Part shown: in pieces, positions 11,661 to 24,448 of the stretch
Layout: every line of letters begins with the position of its first letter
How positions within the stretch are numbered: position 1 is the first letter of the stretch
Origin: Viscum album
Taxonomy: Eukaryota; Streptophyta; Magnoliopsida; Santalales; Viscaceae
Length of the DNA stretch: 64,000 nt
NCBI GenBank assembly: GCA_963277665.1
Contig: OY728121.1
Span: 1,649,306,062 to 1,649,370,061 of the forward strand
Direction: 5' to 3'
Translations under genes and position numbers: made by a program
The notes under the pieces: model-generated
The model's database searches: none
The model's input: the letters and a program-made list of their open reading frames with translations, nothing else
Told to the model about the DNA's origin: nothing

Positions 11661-13049
11661 TCCCTCTAGTGGAGTACCCTTCTACGGGACTAGGCATTGG
11701 GACTCGTCGACAACTTTAGCTAGGTCTCCCTCTAGTGGATTACCCTGTTATGGGACTGGGTAGTGTGGAACTCATCGACTCTTACCGGGTCTCCCTCCAG
11801 TTGGAACCCGTTGACTTCCAGGGATCTCCCTCTAGTGGGGCTGGGCAGGGGGTCACCTGTCGACTTTGAGGAGACCTCTCAACTGTGGGGCAGTGACGAG
11901 GTGTGGCTTGACGTTCCCCCAGAACTCTCAAGTACGAGGGGCACTTTCCCCTCTGAGACGCGTCCTTGTGACGCGTCCTAAAACCGTGCGGGCAAGTCAG
12001 TGCCGCCCAAAGCAGATAGTTTCGAGGTGCGGTGATTCGTGCCCCTTGATTTGTAGTTCAGGGCAGATGTGTGGGATGCTGGGCATCGACAGTGTTTACT
12101 TCTGGGACTGTTGGATACTAACTTTCTTGGGCTGAGCTACGAGATGGAGATCCCCTTATGATATTGTTTGGGCTTCTTGATTGAGTATATGAATATGTAT
12201 ATACCTTGTTCCAGTACCCCCGTATTGGGTATTGGTTACTCTCCTTCTAGGAGAGGTGAAGACACGTGAGGTATGCCACATTCTTTCTATGTCTAGATTC
12301 TCATGGTTGTATGAGTCTACTCTCCTGCTATAGGTAGAGAAGACTCGATGAGAAGTTCATCTTCTCACAGTTTTTAGCTCCTTGTGTCTGGACGAGTCTA
12401 CCTTATTTCCTCTTGTTGGGTTGAGATGGACTCTCTACTGCACTATTTACTGGACTTTCAATTGTACTCCTTTACTTTCCCCTGTTAGATCTACTTCTCA
12501 CCCTTCGGTACCTCCTTTTCTTCACCCTAGAGCCTTTGGGGTATCCTACTGAGTATTTTTATACTCACCCCTGCTTGGGTTTTGACCGCACTTGGTGTGC
12601 CCTTGCAGACGATGGACATGTGGGTCGTGACTTCAGCAGAGCTTAGAATTTCGGGATCTTGGACCGTGTGCGGTGGTCATAGTTGGGTTCCAGGTGGGGG
12701 ACCCTTCCAGCTTTTTTTCTTTTGTTTACCTATTTCCGAGTTGTGGAACCTTTTTTGGTTGGGCGCATGTTTTCCCTTTTCTTTTTAGTTTACCTTCAAC
12801 ACTTGCTTTATACTGTTTTGAGGTCAATGCACTTTTGTGGTTTATTTATAGACGTTTCTATTTTCTTTAGTGGTCTTTTCATTTTACTCAAAACTTCTTC
12901 ATTGAGTGGGCTGCGTGTGTGTATACAGGTACTTAGGAAAAGGCCTCCCCGAGTTGTTGTGCCTTCGGCACTGGTCGCCAGCCCCTGACCTATGGAGGCG
13001 GGCTTATGGTAGTTGCGGCTTGAGCCTGGGTAGGTTCGGGTCGTGACAT

Positions 13050-14599
13050 CCCTAGAGACAAACATATATGGTTTTCTCTCCTCTCAACAATAACATGGAG
13101 GCCTCTCATCCCCCTAAATTTTCTCTTCATTTGAATAATATATGGTTCCAAAATCTAGGTAGTTTCTCAAATTGAATTCATCTTATAAACTATATTATAG
13201 ATTCTAAGTTCTTAGTTATGAGGGTTTTAAGGATTTGGGGATACCAAGTTATGGCACCCATTTAAGGGTGATGAACATATAGGGACCACAGTAAGTGAAA
13301 AAAATCCTTAAATCATGTTTCAGGGATATTTTTTATTCATGTAAATTGTTAAAATATGAAATGGATTACTTTGATTTATGATTTTGATTAATAATTTTTT
13401 ATTACATTCAAAAAATATTTTTTAATTAGTCAAGTTCCAAAGAAACATTTAGTGATACATATTTTGAAAGATATTTTTTAATTAATTCAATATGGTTATT
13501 AAAATTTAACAATGGGTTACAAAAAGTGATGGGGAATTTTTTTGTTGAGAAAAGTATGCTCAAATTTTTTTAAACATTTTTCCTAGATTGGATAGAGTTT
13601 GAGAAATCATTGGGTAAATAGACTTAGAAATATACAATAATAGATAAAAAGTATATTACAAAAAAGTAAGTGAGTTATCAATGGTTGTATAGTTTATCAA
13701 CAAAACTATGAGATGTGATTTATTAATAGATTTACTAAACAAAATCGAGAGATAATTAATTAATAGGATAAAAAACAATTTGAAAAGTTATCTAACATGG
13801 TGAATAACCATATAGAAAACATAAATTAATAGAAAAATACTTTTGATTGTTTGGATATTTATGTCCTATAAGTCATGTAATTTTTTATCCATGTCCTAAA
13901 TTAACAAAATAGAGATATCATATTTGCTGATATCCTTGAATCATAAAGGGAAATTTAATCCTATATGTACTTTTATTAGAGGCAATGACATATGACCAAT
14001 GTAGATTTTAGTGGGGAATTAAATATTTGATATTGTATGAATTAATTTGGATACTTCTCCCAAATTATTTCACATTTATTATAAATAACAAATAGAATAA
14101 TAGATGTATTGAAACATTTATTGAAACACTTAGTGAACGAAGTACTCCGACGTGATGAAATTATCAGTTTCCATGAGATGGCCTTCAATGCTCAAGGAGC
14201 TCTTCATTCAATGTAGAGTCCCTCAAGAGAAATAACACCCCCTACTGTAATTAACCCTTTATTTCATTCCATAGCCAATACTCTCTTCTACTTTGATAAT
14301 TTTTTATCACTAGATTAAGGTACTAGCACTCCTTCGGTGATCTAGGGTCCTTAAGAATATTTAAATGATCGATGGCTAGTTTAATCTCCACAATGGATAG
14401 AATACTTTGTTGTAGGGATATCTCTCTCCAAATTAAATTTTTCATTACTTGTGAAGACATTTTCTTTTGAACATGATGATGTTGCAAATCCCAAGAAAGA
14501 ACATACAATTGATGTGGAAACAACATAATTATTAGGGGATCAACAACATGTTGATGAAAAAATAAGAACAACAAAACATAACATTTTTAAATAATATTA
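13050..14599. other. AT-rich stretch with no recognised feature
   Basis: No convincing ORF, terminal repeat or RNA gene was found on either strand. The minus-strand ORF at 14323-14574 is low-complexity and lacks known motifs. It may be the 5' region of the decayed transposon gene that follows. Confidence 0.5.
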
Positions 14600-16600
14600 T
14601 CCACGAAAGAAGTCATGGTATAAACTTTTTGGAGGGTTGGAAGGAACGTGACCAACCTGTTGACCCCAATAAGTAAATGTTTATTAGTTATCTTGGGGTC
14701 ACAAGGAGGAGGAACATGTTGATTGATATTGAATCATGGCACCAGGTCCCACCTGAAAAGAAGGAAATCATTTGGAATGATATAATGGTAATGTTACAAT
14801 ATACTTTTTCTATTTCACTGAAAAATTATATAATGAAACATTGATACCGTTTTTGTTATTCCTTGAAGACATTGTTTATTTTAGAATATTTTAGTAAGAA
14901 ATTTTTCTTAATAGCCACTGGAAAATACCATAGTGGAATCCAGACTCTTCAGATGAAGTTACATCTTTGGGTTGTTGAGGGGAAAATAAAACCACACCCA
15001 CCACTTAGTTATGTACACATTATAGAGCAAGAAACATGGGATTCTTTCAGAAATAGTTTCAAATCGAAATCATTTATGATGCATTACAGTCGATAATATA
15101 TTATTTGAAATTAATTATTTTGTCCAACATGATTCAAAATTGTTAATTTATGAAACTAAAAAAGAGTACTGAAAATAAAAAACATTCATCAAAACCGATA
15201 TACCCCTATCCCAAAGGAATGATGGTGTATGCTTCATTGGAGAAGAAATTGGTATATATTTTATATCCATAATAAAAGTTTAATAATGTGATATGAAACA
15301 AAATATGTTACTATATTTATATGGAGATTGATGAATCAAAATCTAAATTCACTTCCATCTCACATCATGTGCTATGAAAGGAGGCTCATGTAAATAAGGA
15401 TGGTATATTAGTTGATGAAAACAAAAAAGTAGTATGGGAAGAATGTGTAAGTATAAGACATCTATAATTCCTTATGACTTATAAAAATATTACATAAATA
15501 TAAATATTCTCCTATTTTTTATATGGTTTAGACACAAGAATCAACAATGGTTGTATCAGAAGAAAAGTGAATTTCATTAGCTTGGAAGCAGCCTGAACAA
15601 TATGGTCGCATTAGAGGATTATGTTTTGGAGTATCTCCTCAAACAAGTTTTTCGAAGATAAAACCACATGAAGATACATATTAAATGAATAGGTGAATGA
15701 AGACACAAATCGACTCACTATAAGATATTATTTTGTGGTCTGTTTTGGAAATCCAATTTATAAGAAAGGATCGAAATGAACCAGAGGTGGAGCGAAGATC
15801 CACACATGAACCAAATGACCCCACTAGATTTTATGCTAGCCATCCCCCCTAACTTCATACCTTAATTGAGGTAATGAATCTTTTCATAACACTTTCTTCT
15901 ATTTTTGAATCAAAAAACTTATGATAATTTTTGTTACTAAAATTATACAGGGTACATTTGTATGTGATTCTTATCTATAAACACCTACGAATTATCGTGT
16001 TGAGATGGGTATAATGTATAATATCTTGGGAGACCAGCTACACAATCAACCCCTCCCAAAAAATAAAATGAGAGTGGGGATTGGTTTAGCTTATGAGCCG
16101 AATGTTGAGTTTCTAATTTGACTTGATGGTCGGGATATTACAATGGTCGAAGATGCTATTGGAACTCTTATAGCATGGACATCTAATATTATAATGATAT
16201 ATGATGTAAAACTTTAACAAATATTTTCATATGAAATACATTTAATAGTTGATGATAAAAGGTCTAAAGTGAGGTATGACATTACATATGGATAAAGAGG
16301 TGAAAAATGATAAGTCCAATTATGAGAATCTAGTGAATCGACCAAGAAAACAAATTGAACTTCTTAGAGTACTTACTCTTAGATAGTTCCAGAGAAATAT
16401 TTATTATCATTAAAGCATCATTCAGAGACTAAATTTAAAATAAAAATACATCTTACATTGAATATGAAGAAAAAATATTTGGAGATTCCTTGACAGATAG
16501 AATTGGTCTCGAGACTTTAAATGATAATATCATGGATGAATGGATGGGCATCTTAGTTGTGAATACATACATAAGATATATTTTCATAATATTTCTGTCC
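14600..16600 (+). pseudogene. Decayed CACTA (EnSpm) accessory gene, transposon-associated type
   Basis: Fragments on the plus strand follow the order expected for the long accessory protein of plant CACTA elements. From 14659: VDPNK, a stop, then MFISYLGVTRRR and SWHQVPPEKKEIIWNDIM. A same-frame piece at 14863-15096 ends with HIIEQETWDSFRNSF. At 15580: AWKQPEQYGRIRGLCFGVSP, which matches the usual PEH.GRVRG..GVTP block. At about 16030-16196: MRVGIGLAYEP, then VEDAIGTLIAWTS, typical of the conserved late domain. At about 16465-16580 a piece reads EEKIFGDSLTDRIGLETLND, then NTYIRYIF, recalling the region that leads into a Ulp1/C48 protease-like domain. Stops and frame changes separate the pieces, some of which may be exon gaps. 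No TNPD transposase accompanies it. I assign it to CACTA by motif memory only. Confidence 0.6.
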
Positions 16601-17726
16601 AAATAGTGAGAAAAATATGTTTATTAATGTTAATAAATATTGACATTTTTTACATGTGTTTATATGAATTGTATATAAAGGAAAGATCATGGGAATAATT
16701 AATTGGATCCATTATTCCCTGTATCATTTATATGGGAGAAATTACTTTGAATGAGGAAGAAATTATGAGGAAAAAAGTAGAGTTACTCAAAAAAATTAAT
16801 AAAAAAGAGTCACATGAAAGGATATTTTTGATCACAACAGGGTAAGGGTAAAAATCTAGGATCTAATCATATAATGTTTTTTAAATTTTTTAGTATTTAA
16901 TTGTATTTTTTAGGAAGCCCTAGATACTGATAATAGTCCACATAGAAATCCCAATTTTTTTTGATTCAATACATTAATTTCCAACCAACTGACAAAAATT
17001 GACAGATATTTTGAATGTGTAATACAGTAAAATCAACACTTTATAGATAAAATTTTAATTATATGTTTGGTCTGGGTTTTAATTAGAATTTTGTTTTGAT
17101 ATGGAGGTCACTAAATAAATTCTGGATCATGGAATGAAATTGGTGTCTGAAAGCCTAAAGGTTAAGGATTACTAAAAATGGGGAAAATTAGGGTATATAT
17201 AGAAAGATTTAACAATAATAATATCTCAAAATAGTTTACTTATTTTGGTCACTGTTTCTGTAATATCATAAACAAGATAATGCAATCGATTGTGGATATT
17301 ATATTTGAAAATTTACGTGAGAAATAACAAAGCAGAAAAAGAATAACATCCCCTAATAGGTAATTTTTTAAGGTAATTACAATTTCATTAAATATATTTT
17401 GTAATAATTTGTTTGACCATATTTTCTCAGTACTATCAAGATTTCTGAAAACATAGTTTCTCAAAAGAAGAAATCAATTTGTTTAGAGAATAGTGGGAAA
17501 CATATTTTTTTTATAATATATATCGACAAAAAATTAAGGTTATTACCTAGTTTGTTTGTGATCTAGTATGACTAATGACCTTTGAAAGATATTTGGGTTG
17601 TGAAGTATTAGTATCAAAATTATTATATATTATTTTTGATATATTTATAAAAGAAAAGTGGTACTGATAAAATAAATTTGTTTAGATGATCTAACCTTCA
17701 AACAATAAAATTGATGGGAAATCACA
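16601..17726. other. AT-rich stretch, possibly the tail of the CACTA relic
   Basis: Plus-strand scraps near 16690-16850 (for example LNEEEIMRKKVELL) could belong to the same decayed gene, but none is firm. The minus-strand ORF at 17249-17464 has no recognisable motif. Confidence 0.35.
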
Positions 17727-17873
17727 GAGGTGGAGTCGGAGGAAAAGGAAGAGGCAGAGTTAGAGTCAGACATTGACATGGATAAAGAGGTAGAAGAAAA
17801 GAATGAGGAGGAGACCGAGGCAGAGGAAGATAAGAAGCAATGTCTCCTAATCAATAAAATTGTTGGGAAATGA
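17727..17873 (+). pseudogene. Acidic (Glu/Asp-rich) coding remnant
   Basis: In the frame starting at 17727 the DNA reads VESEEKEEAELESDIDMDKE and continues Glu-rich to a TGA at 17871. It is a plausible 3' exon of the CACTA gene above, but the link is inference. A ~20-bp sequence (AATAAAATTGATGGGAAA, with one change in the second copy) flanks it as a direct repeat at about 17703 and 17852. The serine-rich minus-strand ORF at 17645-17854 is its antisense shadow. Confidence 0.35.
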
Positions 17874-17939
17874 ATTAGAATAAGGATTATACAATTATTT
17901 TGTTTGAGAAAAATTGTTTAAAAGTGAACACAACACTTT

Positions 17940-20242
17940 TCACTTAAGATAATTTCCATTGTGCTTATTTCTAGTTTAAAATGACATTTTAGTAAAAAAA
18001 ACATGTTGTATACTCAAAACATAGAAAACACATTCAAATTTTTTTGGTAATTTTCTTATATGGTTCATATATCATTTGTGATCTGTAGGGATCAACCACA
18101 ACACAATTTGATGCACGATGTGACCAGTATGACTCTAAGTGTCTCTCATTAGTTTAAAATAGACATTTTAATACAAAAAGTGTCACTAACTGAAAACTGA
18201 TAAAACCCACTCACATTGTCTTGATAATTGGTTAAAATAAATCATAATTAAATTTTTACCTTTATAAATCAATCTCATCCCAATGCTACACATGATGCCA
18301 CATGTATGACTCAAAGTTCATGTTTCCATTTTAAAATAACATTTTACTTAAAAAACCACATGTGGCGTACTCAAAACTAAGTAAACACATTCTGATTGTT
18401 TTGATACTTTAGGTAAATGATTCGTGAGTCATTTGTGATGTTTAACATTTAGACCCCCCTCAATCCAATGGATGGTGTGACTGGTATGACTCTAAGTGCA
18501 TCTTATTTATTCAAAATTAACATTAATTTTAGTGAACAAAGATTGAAAGACTCAAAACAGAGAAAATGCATTAGGATTGTTATGGTAATTTAGGGTAATG
18601 ATCCACACATCATTTTGGATGTGTAGTGACTAGAAACACCTCAATCTGAGGCATAGTGTTACTAGTTTGACTCCAAGGGTCGGTTATCTGTTTAAAATTG
18701 ACATTTTGGTACAAAAAGTGTCACTAATTGAAAACTGAGCAAAAAAAATGTATTGTATTCATAATTTTTGAGAACTATTCTTAATTAATTTTTGATTTAT
18801 GTGAATTAGTCTCATGCAAAAACCCTTCACAATGAAACATATATGTGTCAGAGTGAATGTTTTCATTTTAAAATGACATTTTAGTAAAAAACACACGTGA
18901 CGTACTCAAAAATGAGGAAACCGATTCTGGTTGTTTGGATACTTTAGGAAAATGATCCATGAGTCATTTGGGATGTGTATCACTCATCAAAGCCTTAATA
19001 CAATGGATAGTGTGACTAGTATGTCTCCATGTGCATCTTTTTTTATTCATAATTGACATTAAATTTAGTGAAAAAATAACTAACATACTCAAAACCGAGA
19101 AAACACATCCAAATTGTGTGCTTAATTTAGGAAAACGATTCAAACATCATTTTTGATTTGTAGGGATAATTCGCACCTCAATCAGATAGACGGTGTGACC
19201 GATATGACTCATAATGTATGTTATCAATTTAAAATTGACATTTTAATACAAAAAGTGTCACCCACTGAAAACTGAGAAAACAACCTTGGATTGTCCTGAT
19301 AATTTGGTACGACAATTAATAATTAATTTTTGAAATTTATGAATCATTCTCATATAAATCCCACACACAATGCTATCTTTTTGGCTCAAAGTGCATGTTT
19401 CCAGTTTAAAATGAAATTTTACAACAAAACACGTGGTGTACTCAAAACTGAGGAAAAACATACCGATTGTTTTGATAATTTTGGAAAATGATCTATGAGT
19501 CATTTGGGATATGTATCATTAAACCAAGCCTCAATCTAACAAACTGTCTGATAGGTATGTCTCCAAGTGAATTTTTTTATTTAGAATTAACATTAATTTT
19601 AGTGAAAAAACAACTGACATACTCAAAATTGAGGAGACACGTTCTGATTGATTTGTTACTTTTGGAAAATTATCCATACATCATTTTTGACTATAGGGAT
19701 CATCAGAACCTTAATCTGGCACACAGTGTGACTGATATGACTCTAAGTGTCCGTCATTAGATTAAAATTAACATTTTAATACAAAAAGTGCCCCTCACTA
19801 AAAATCGGGGAAACATGTTGGAATTGTCTTGATAATTTGGGAAAATTATCCACAATTCAATTTTGACATGTATGTATCAGTCTCAGGTCAATCCCACACA
19901 TGATTCCACATGTATGGCTCAATGTGCGTGTTTCAAGTTTAAAATGACATTTTAGTAAAAAACACATGTGGCATACTCAAAACCGAGGAAACAAATTCAA
20001 ATTGTATTGAACCTTTAGAAAAATGATCCATGAGTCATTTGGGTTGTGTATCATTTAGACACACCTCAATACATTGCACGGTGTGACCATTATGACTCCA
20101 AGTGTGTCTTTTTTTCAAAATTGACAGTAATATTTGGGAAAAAACAACGGACATACTCAAAACCAAGAAAATGAATTCAGATTTTTGGGTAGTTTAGAAA
20201 AATGATCCATACGCGTGATTTGTGATGTGTAGGGATCATACA
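17940..20242 (+). repeat. ~178-bp satellite with three-monomer higher-order units, left block
   Basis: The landmark ATGACTCYAAGTG (or a close variant) recurs at 18129, 18306, 18486, 18667, 18845, 19021, 19204, 19382, 19557, 19737, 19914 and 20092, spaced 176-183 bp. Three monomer types are told apart just after the landmark. Alpha has ACATTAATTTTAGTG, beta has ACATTTTAATACAAAAAGTG, and gamma has ACATTTTAGTAAAAAACACA. From 18129 the order is beta, gamma, alpha, repeated four times, giving a higher-order unit of about 535 bp. A gamma-like copy near 17953 starts the block out of phase. Short ORFs here (19258-19503, 19488-19760, 20157-20425) are shadows of the repeat. A Tekay element cuts the array at 20243. 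Confidence 0.85.
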
Positions 20243-23200
20243 TGTAACACCCTGAGATTATATGAGAAATATTTTTTTTATGTCTTATGTTATACGCAAC
20301 ACCAATGGAATCGTTCACAGCACACAATATGGACTTGGCTTGCATTACACGCAATCACAACCTTCCTCGATAGCGTGTGTAGTACGCAATACCGGGTTTC
20401 ACTAAACAACGATATATTATTATGAACTAGCCTTTATGAATAGTATTAACTACATTTTGAATTTTATTATTCATCATACACATTTTCTAGAACATGGTTT
20501 GAGAAAAAAATAAAATTTTCAGGTAAAATAAGTGTTTTTAAAAAAATGCAGTTTTGCCGCCTTTTGATGGCTCACCCACATTAAATCTAGTTTTTGACAT
20601 GATTATAAGTTCAATTTGAAAAAATAAAATTCTTCTTTTGAATCAGTGAATAAAAATTTACTTTGGATAAATTATTGATATTTTTCTGATAACTTTCATA
20701 TTTTGATAAATAGTAAAAATACGCTAATTTTTAATTTAAAACAACTTTTTTCATTGAGATAATTTATATAGTTAAATTATAATATTGAATGGTTTTAAAG
20801 TATAAATAGAATATATTTTTACCATTTAATATAATGTATGTCATTAGCATTAATTTCAAATTGAATTCATAGGTAAAAACATTTCAATCTTTGGCAATGT
20901 TTTAACTTCTAAAACCCGTTTTCTTAACAACAGGGTTTATTTTAAATTAATTACTGAAACTTATATGTTTTGAATTTTGAAAAATTTATTTTATATTTGG
21001 AATCAGTGGGTCCAAATTATGTTAATATACTACTTTTTATTTTTGGGAATTATAAATAGTAACTACGGTAAATTTTATTTACCATAGTTAAAGGTAAATC
21101 GGGTAATTAAGGATAAATATAAGATTATAAAATTACCCTAACACCTTTCAAAATCCTATTGGATGACTAAAAGTCGACCCATATCACCTAAGGGTCGAAT
21201 TAGATTCATTTAATGGACTTTTTTCCATTAAAATAATTTAATTATTATTAAAACCAAAGAATGTGACAACATGTCACTTTCTTAAATCTTATAAGTATAA
21301 TAATTATAATTTAGTGATAAACTTAATAAAACTTCAAACATGAATGGTCTCTAGAAATATAATAAAATTATATACATCATAGGAATTTATTTATAATTTT
21401 TAAGGATTAAATAATTATAATTAATTATGACACAATAGTGTTGTTGAAATTATTTTATTAATTAAAATATCAAATAAATGGTTTTAAAAATATTAAAATA
21501 AATATTATATGAACTATTTAATATGCTCCACTAATTTTCTAGATACATATGACATTTTATTAATATATTAAAGCTTTTATTTCGAACATATCTTCTGTAT
21601 ATATTTTATTTAAATTGAAATAAATGAATAGTGTCAAAATTGACACTATTGTTATTTTATAAAAATAACATATTATAAAATTGTTTAAAAATCACAAAAA
21701 TATTTAAAAATTATAAATTAAAATTTATATGGTCGACAACGTCATAAATTTTCAAATTATGGAAAATTCACAACACATATGTAATTATTTATAATAATTT
21801 TAAATTTAGAATATTATTACCACAAATAAAATAAAATTGATAAATAAGGATAAATCAAGTTGATAATGTTTAAAATAAATTCCTAACTTGTCTAAATTTT
21901 ATTGGTTGATGATATTACAACTATATATCATCTAATCTTCGGATATGAATTATTTTTTAATTTTTTATGTGGGGTTGGGATTTAATATAAACTAATATTT
22001 CTTATATTTCCAAAGGTGCCCCTCTCCTCCCTTATAAAAGGGCACCTCCTCCCTCTCCTCCTCACACCAATTTGAGCCTTCAAGCTCGGCCAAACCCTAC
22101 CCATTTCACTTCCCCACTTCCCTATAAACATCCTAGAGGTCCTGGTAATCTTCAAAGACCAATTTTAGTGCCCTAAAAGGAGGTCTCAAAGAGGCGCTTC
22201 AAAGAAGTGGTAATGTCCATTACCGATTCTTTCAACTCTATCTCTTCTTCTACTTATTCTTCTATAGTTTTTTCATTATGAAGTAATAACATCAGTATCA
22301 CTCGTATACTGATATGTTATTTTAAGTATGAAACAACCCTATTTCACCATCTATCCATCCTACGGAAAAATAAATCACCGCGCGTGCATACGTATGGAAT
22401 ACCGTCTCCACACCGTGGTGTAATCTATTTTCCATCACCACCTTACTTGGATGGGTATAATGATGCAAATAAATAACTATATATGATTATTTTAAAGTGT
22501 TATTTATTCGGAAATAGTATACATACACTCCAATACAATTCCACGATCATGAGAATGATATCATCGTTCGTGCGTACGTACGGAATACCGTCTCCACAAT
22601 GTGATGTGATTCGTTCTACATGATCTTCATTGAATAATTATTATATAAATTAATTGAATGAATAAATATGATATATAGTACACTAATACCATTCTGGTAA
22701 TGAGGTATCTATATCCTAAAGAGAATAATAAGAATTTATTCAACAAAACACGCATAAGAACAAAAAGTAATAAACACCCGAATAACAAGTAGCAGTGAAA
22801 TATCACTAATAAGAAGCTCAGAATATGACCATATATGATATCATAACAATGATTATGATCCTGGAATAAGTCAATGACATTATTTAAATCACTATACAAG
22901 AGGTTCGGACACTTACGATGCAAATCAGACCTAAGGTAATGGAAAATATCACAATCTCATTTTTATCCGAGATTGTTTATACTTTGGTATTTACTGGGGT
23001 GTATTTTATCATCCACATCTGTGTTCCCTCAATATGTAATATTTTTTTCCATCCACCCAAAATTTTTTAAATCCAATTTTACCCTTCGGTGAGTTTTTAG
23101 TAAAGGATATTAAAGGAATCTTTTGTCGTTTTTCGTGCGAGGTACTTTTTGACTTTTCTGACAAAAGTACGAGAGGAATGTTTTTTAACTTATACGGCAT

Positions 23201-24226
23201 GAATGTATTTTTAAAAAATTATTTCCAAGAAGCTTCATTTACAAGTTTTCATGTTTATTTTTAATCAACTTCTTTTAGTTTAAAATTTTATGACATGTTA
23301 AGAAAGGAAAAATGTTTTTGAAGTAGAAAGGATATTTTACTCAAGAATGGAGTTCAAGTGTTTTATCAAAATTATTTTCCATCTAAGATAATATAGGGTT
23401 CTGTTTCTATCCCTATTTTTACATTGATTTGATTATGTTGTGATGGAATTATTTTTATGAATTCATTTGTCTTATATGAATTGTTTTATGATGTCATGAT
23501 GTTTAAGAATCCCATTTTTATTACATGGGTTATGAAATGATGTATGATTTATGATTTTGTGGCACACATAAGAATTGTATCATTATGAGATGGTTGGGAC
23601 CTATATCTCCCTCCAATGCACTGGGTAAATATTTTATATCTCATGAGACATACATGGCTGGAACGACAGGTTAAACCGGTTCAGTAAAACATGACTGAAA
23701 CGAGGAGTGAACTCAGTTCAGAAATGGACTTTGTCCACTAAGATAGTCTTGGAAATGAGTCTTGACTACTATGAAATGATTCTCTATGATTATGTGTGTA
23801 TGACACAAAGTTTCATGTTTTATGTTATGATTATTGTGATTACATTTCACTACCATGATTTATCCCATGTTATGAAATTATGATCTCTTTTACAGGGTAA
23901 GATTTCCAAAATGTTATGTTCTTATGAATTTGATGTGATTGATATTTATTTTTTTTACCTTTACTGAGCATTTGAGCTCACCCTTTTGTATGTTTTCTTT
24001 CCCCAGGGCAGGAAGAAGGGTATTAAGTAAGATATTCCAAAAGGGACTATAGATATGATGAAATAAATGGGAGACAATGTAGATGCTTTATGAACAAGTT
24101 GTTTATGTTTCCCAGTTTTTAAAGACACTATACCTATACGGTCCTTTCATGGTTTTGATATATGTTGTAATAAGTGTAATTCAATTTTTAAGTACTAACA
24201 ATGTATGTAAAGTATGGGTCATTATA
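20243..24226 (+). repeat. 5' LTR of the Tekay element
   Basis: It is 3984 bp, begins TGTAACACCC and ends GGGTCATTATA, so the ends are TG...TA rather than TG...CA. A TATA box at 22033-22040 sits between inverted arms AGGTGCCC (22014-22021) and GGGCACCT (22040-22047). A near-palindrome of AATAGTGTCAA and TTGACACTATT is at 21627-21650. In the presumed leader, a motif built on CGTACGGAATACCGTCTCCAC occurs at about 22383-22411 and 22566-22597. The short ORFs inside are not genes. Confidence 0.95.
22014..22047 (+). promoter_or_regulatory. LTR core promoter flanked by inverted repeats
   Basis: TATAAAAG lies between AGGTGCCC and GGGCACCT, with the last G of the box shared with the right arm. The arrangement is kept exactly in the 3' LTR at 30743-30776. 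Downstream CT-rich sequence fits a plant transcription start near 22065 (inference). Confidence 0.7.
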
Positions 24227-24228
24227 GT

Positions 24229-24240
24229 TGGTATCAGAGG
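24229..24240 (+). promoter_or_regulatory. Primer binding site, tRNA-iMet type
   Basis: TGGTATCAGAGG begins two bases after the LTR end and matches the complement of initiator tRNA-Met apart from the last base. It primes minus-strand cDNA in Tekay-type elements. Confidence 0.9.
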
Positions 24241-24448
24241 AAAGGTATAGTCAACCTTTGGAAACTAGGATGTGAAAGCCTTAGTAAGAATCCTAAGGAT
24301 AAGTCTAAGCATAGAACACAATATTAGTGTTTTAGAAATGACCATGAATAAACTAGGATAAAACCATAAGTGTGAAATATTATTCTTGATTATGTGGTTT
24401 TCCTATTATAATTAGTGTTTCTCACACTATTCTTCTTGGATTTAGTCA

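Larger units (their letters stand above)
10647..13049 (+). repeat. 3' part of a GC-richer LTR, probably Gypsy
   Basis: This stretch is clearly richer in G and C than its surroundings. It ends in TTCGGGTCGTGACA, a familiar plant Gypsy LTR terminus, and no PBS follows, so it looks like a solo LTR or fragment. At 12547-12570 it carries TACTGAG...CTCACCC, a motif also found in the three other chromovirus-type LTR families here. The Athila element seems to have inserted into it, so its 5' part should lie left of the window. ORFs inside (for example 11290-11763 and 12683-12988) change frame across repeats and match nothing I know. Family assignment is tentative. Confidence 0.55.

Noticed and set aside
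11290..12988. Several overlapping ORFs of 60-157 codons as a host gene
   Set aside because: They arise because the DNA is GC-richer and repetitive; no motif is recognisable and frames follow the repeats.
17645..17854. Serine-rich protein on the minus strand
   Set aside because: It is the antisense of a Glu-rich plus-strand stretch; the plus strand fits the neighbouring transposon relic better.
19258..20425. Small genes on both strands in the satellite
   Set aside because: The ORFs repeat with the 178-bp unit and straddle monomer borders or the LTR border.
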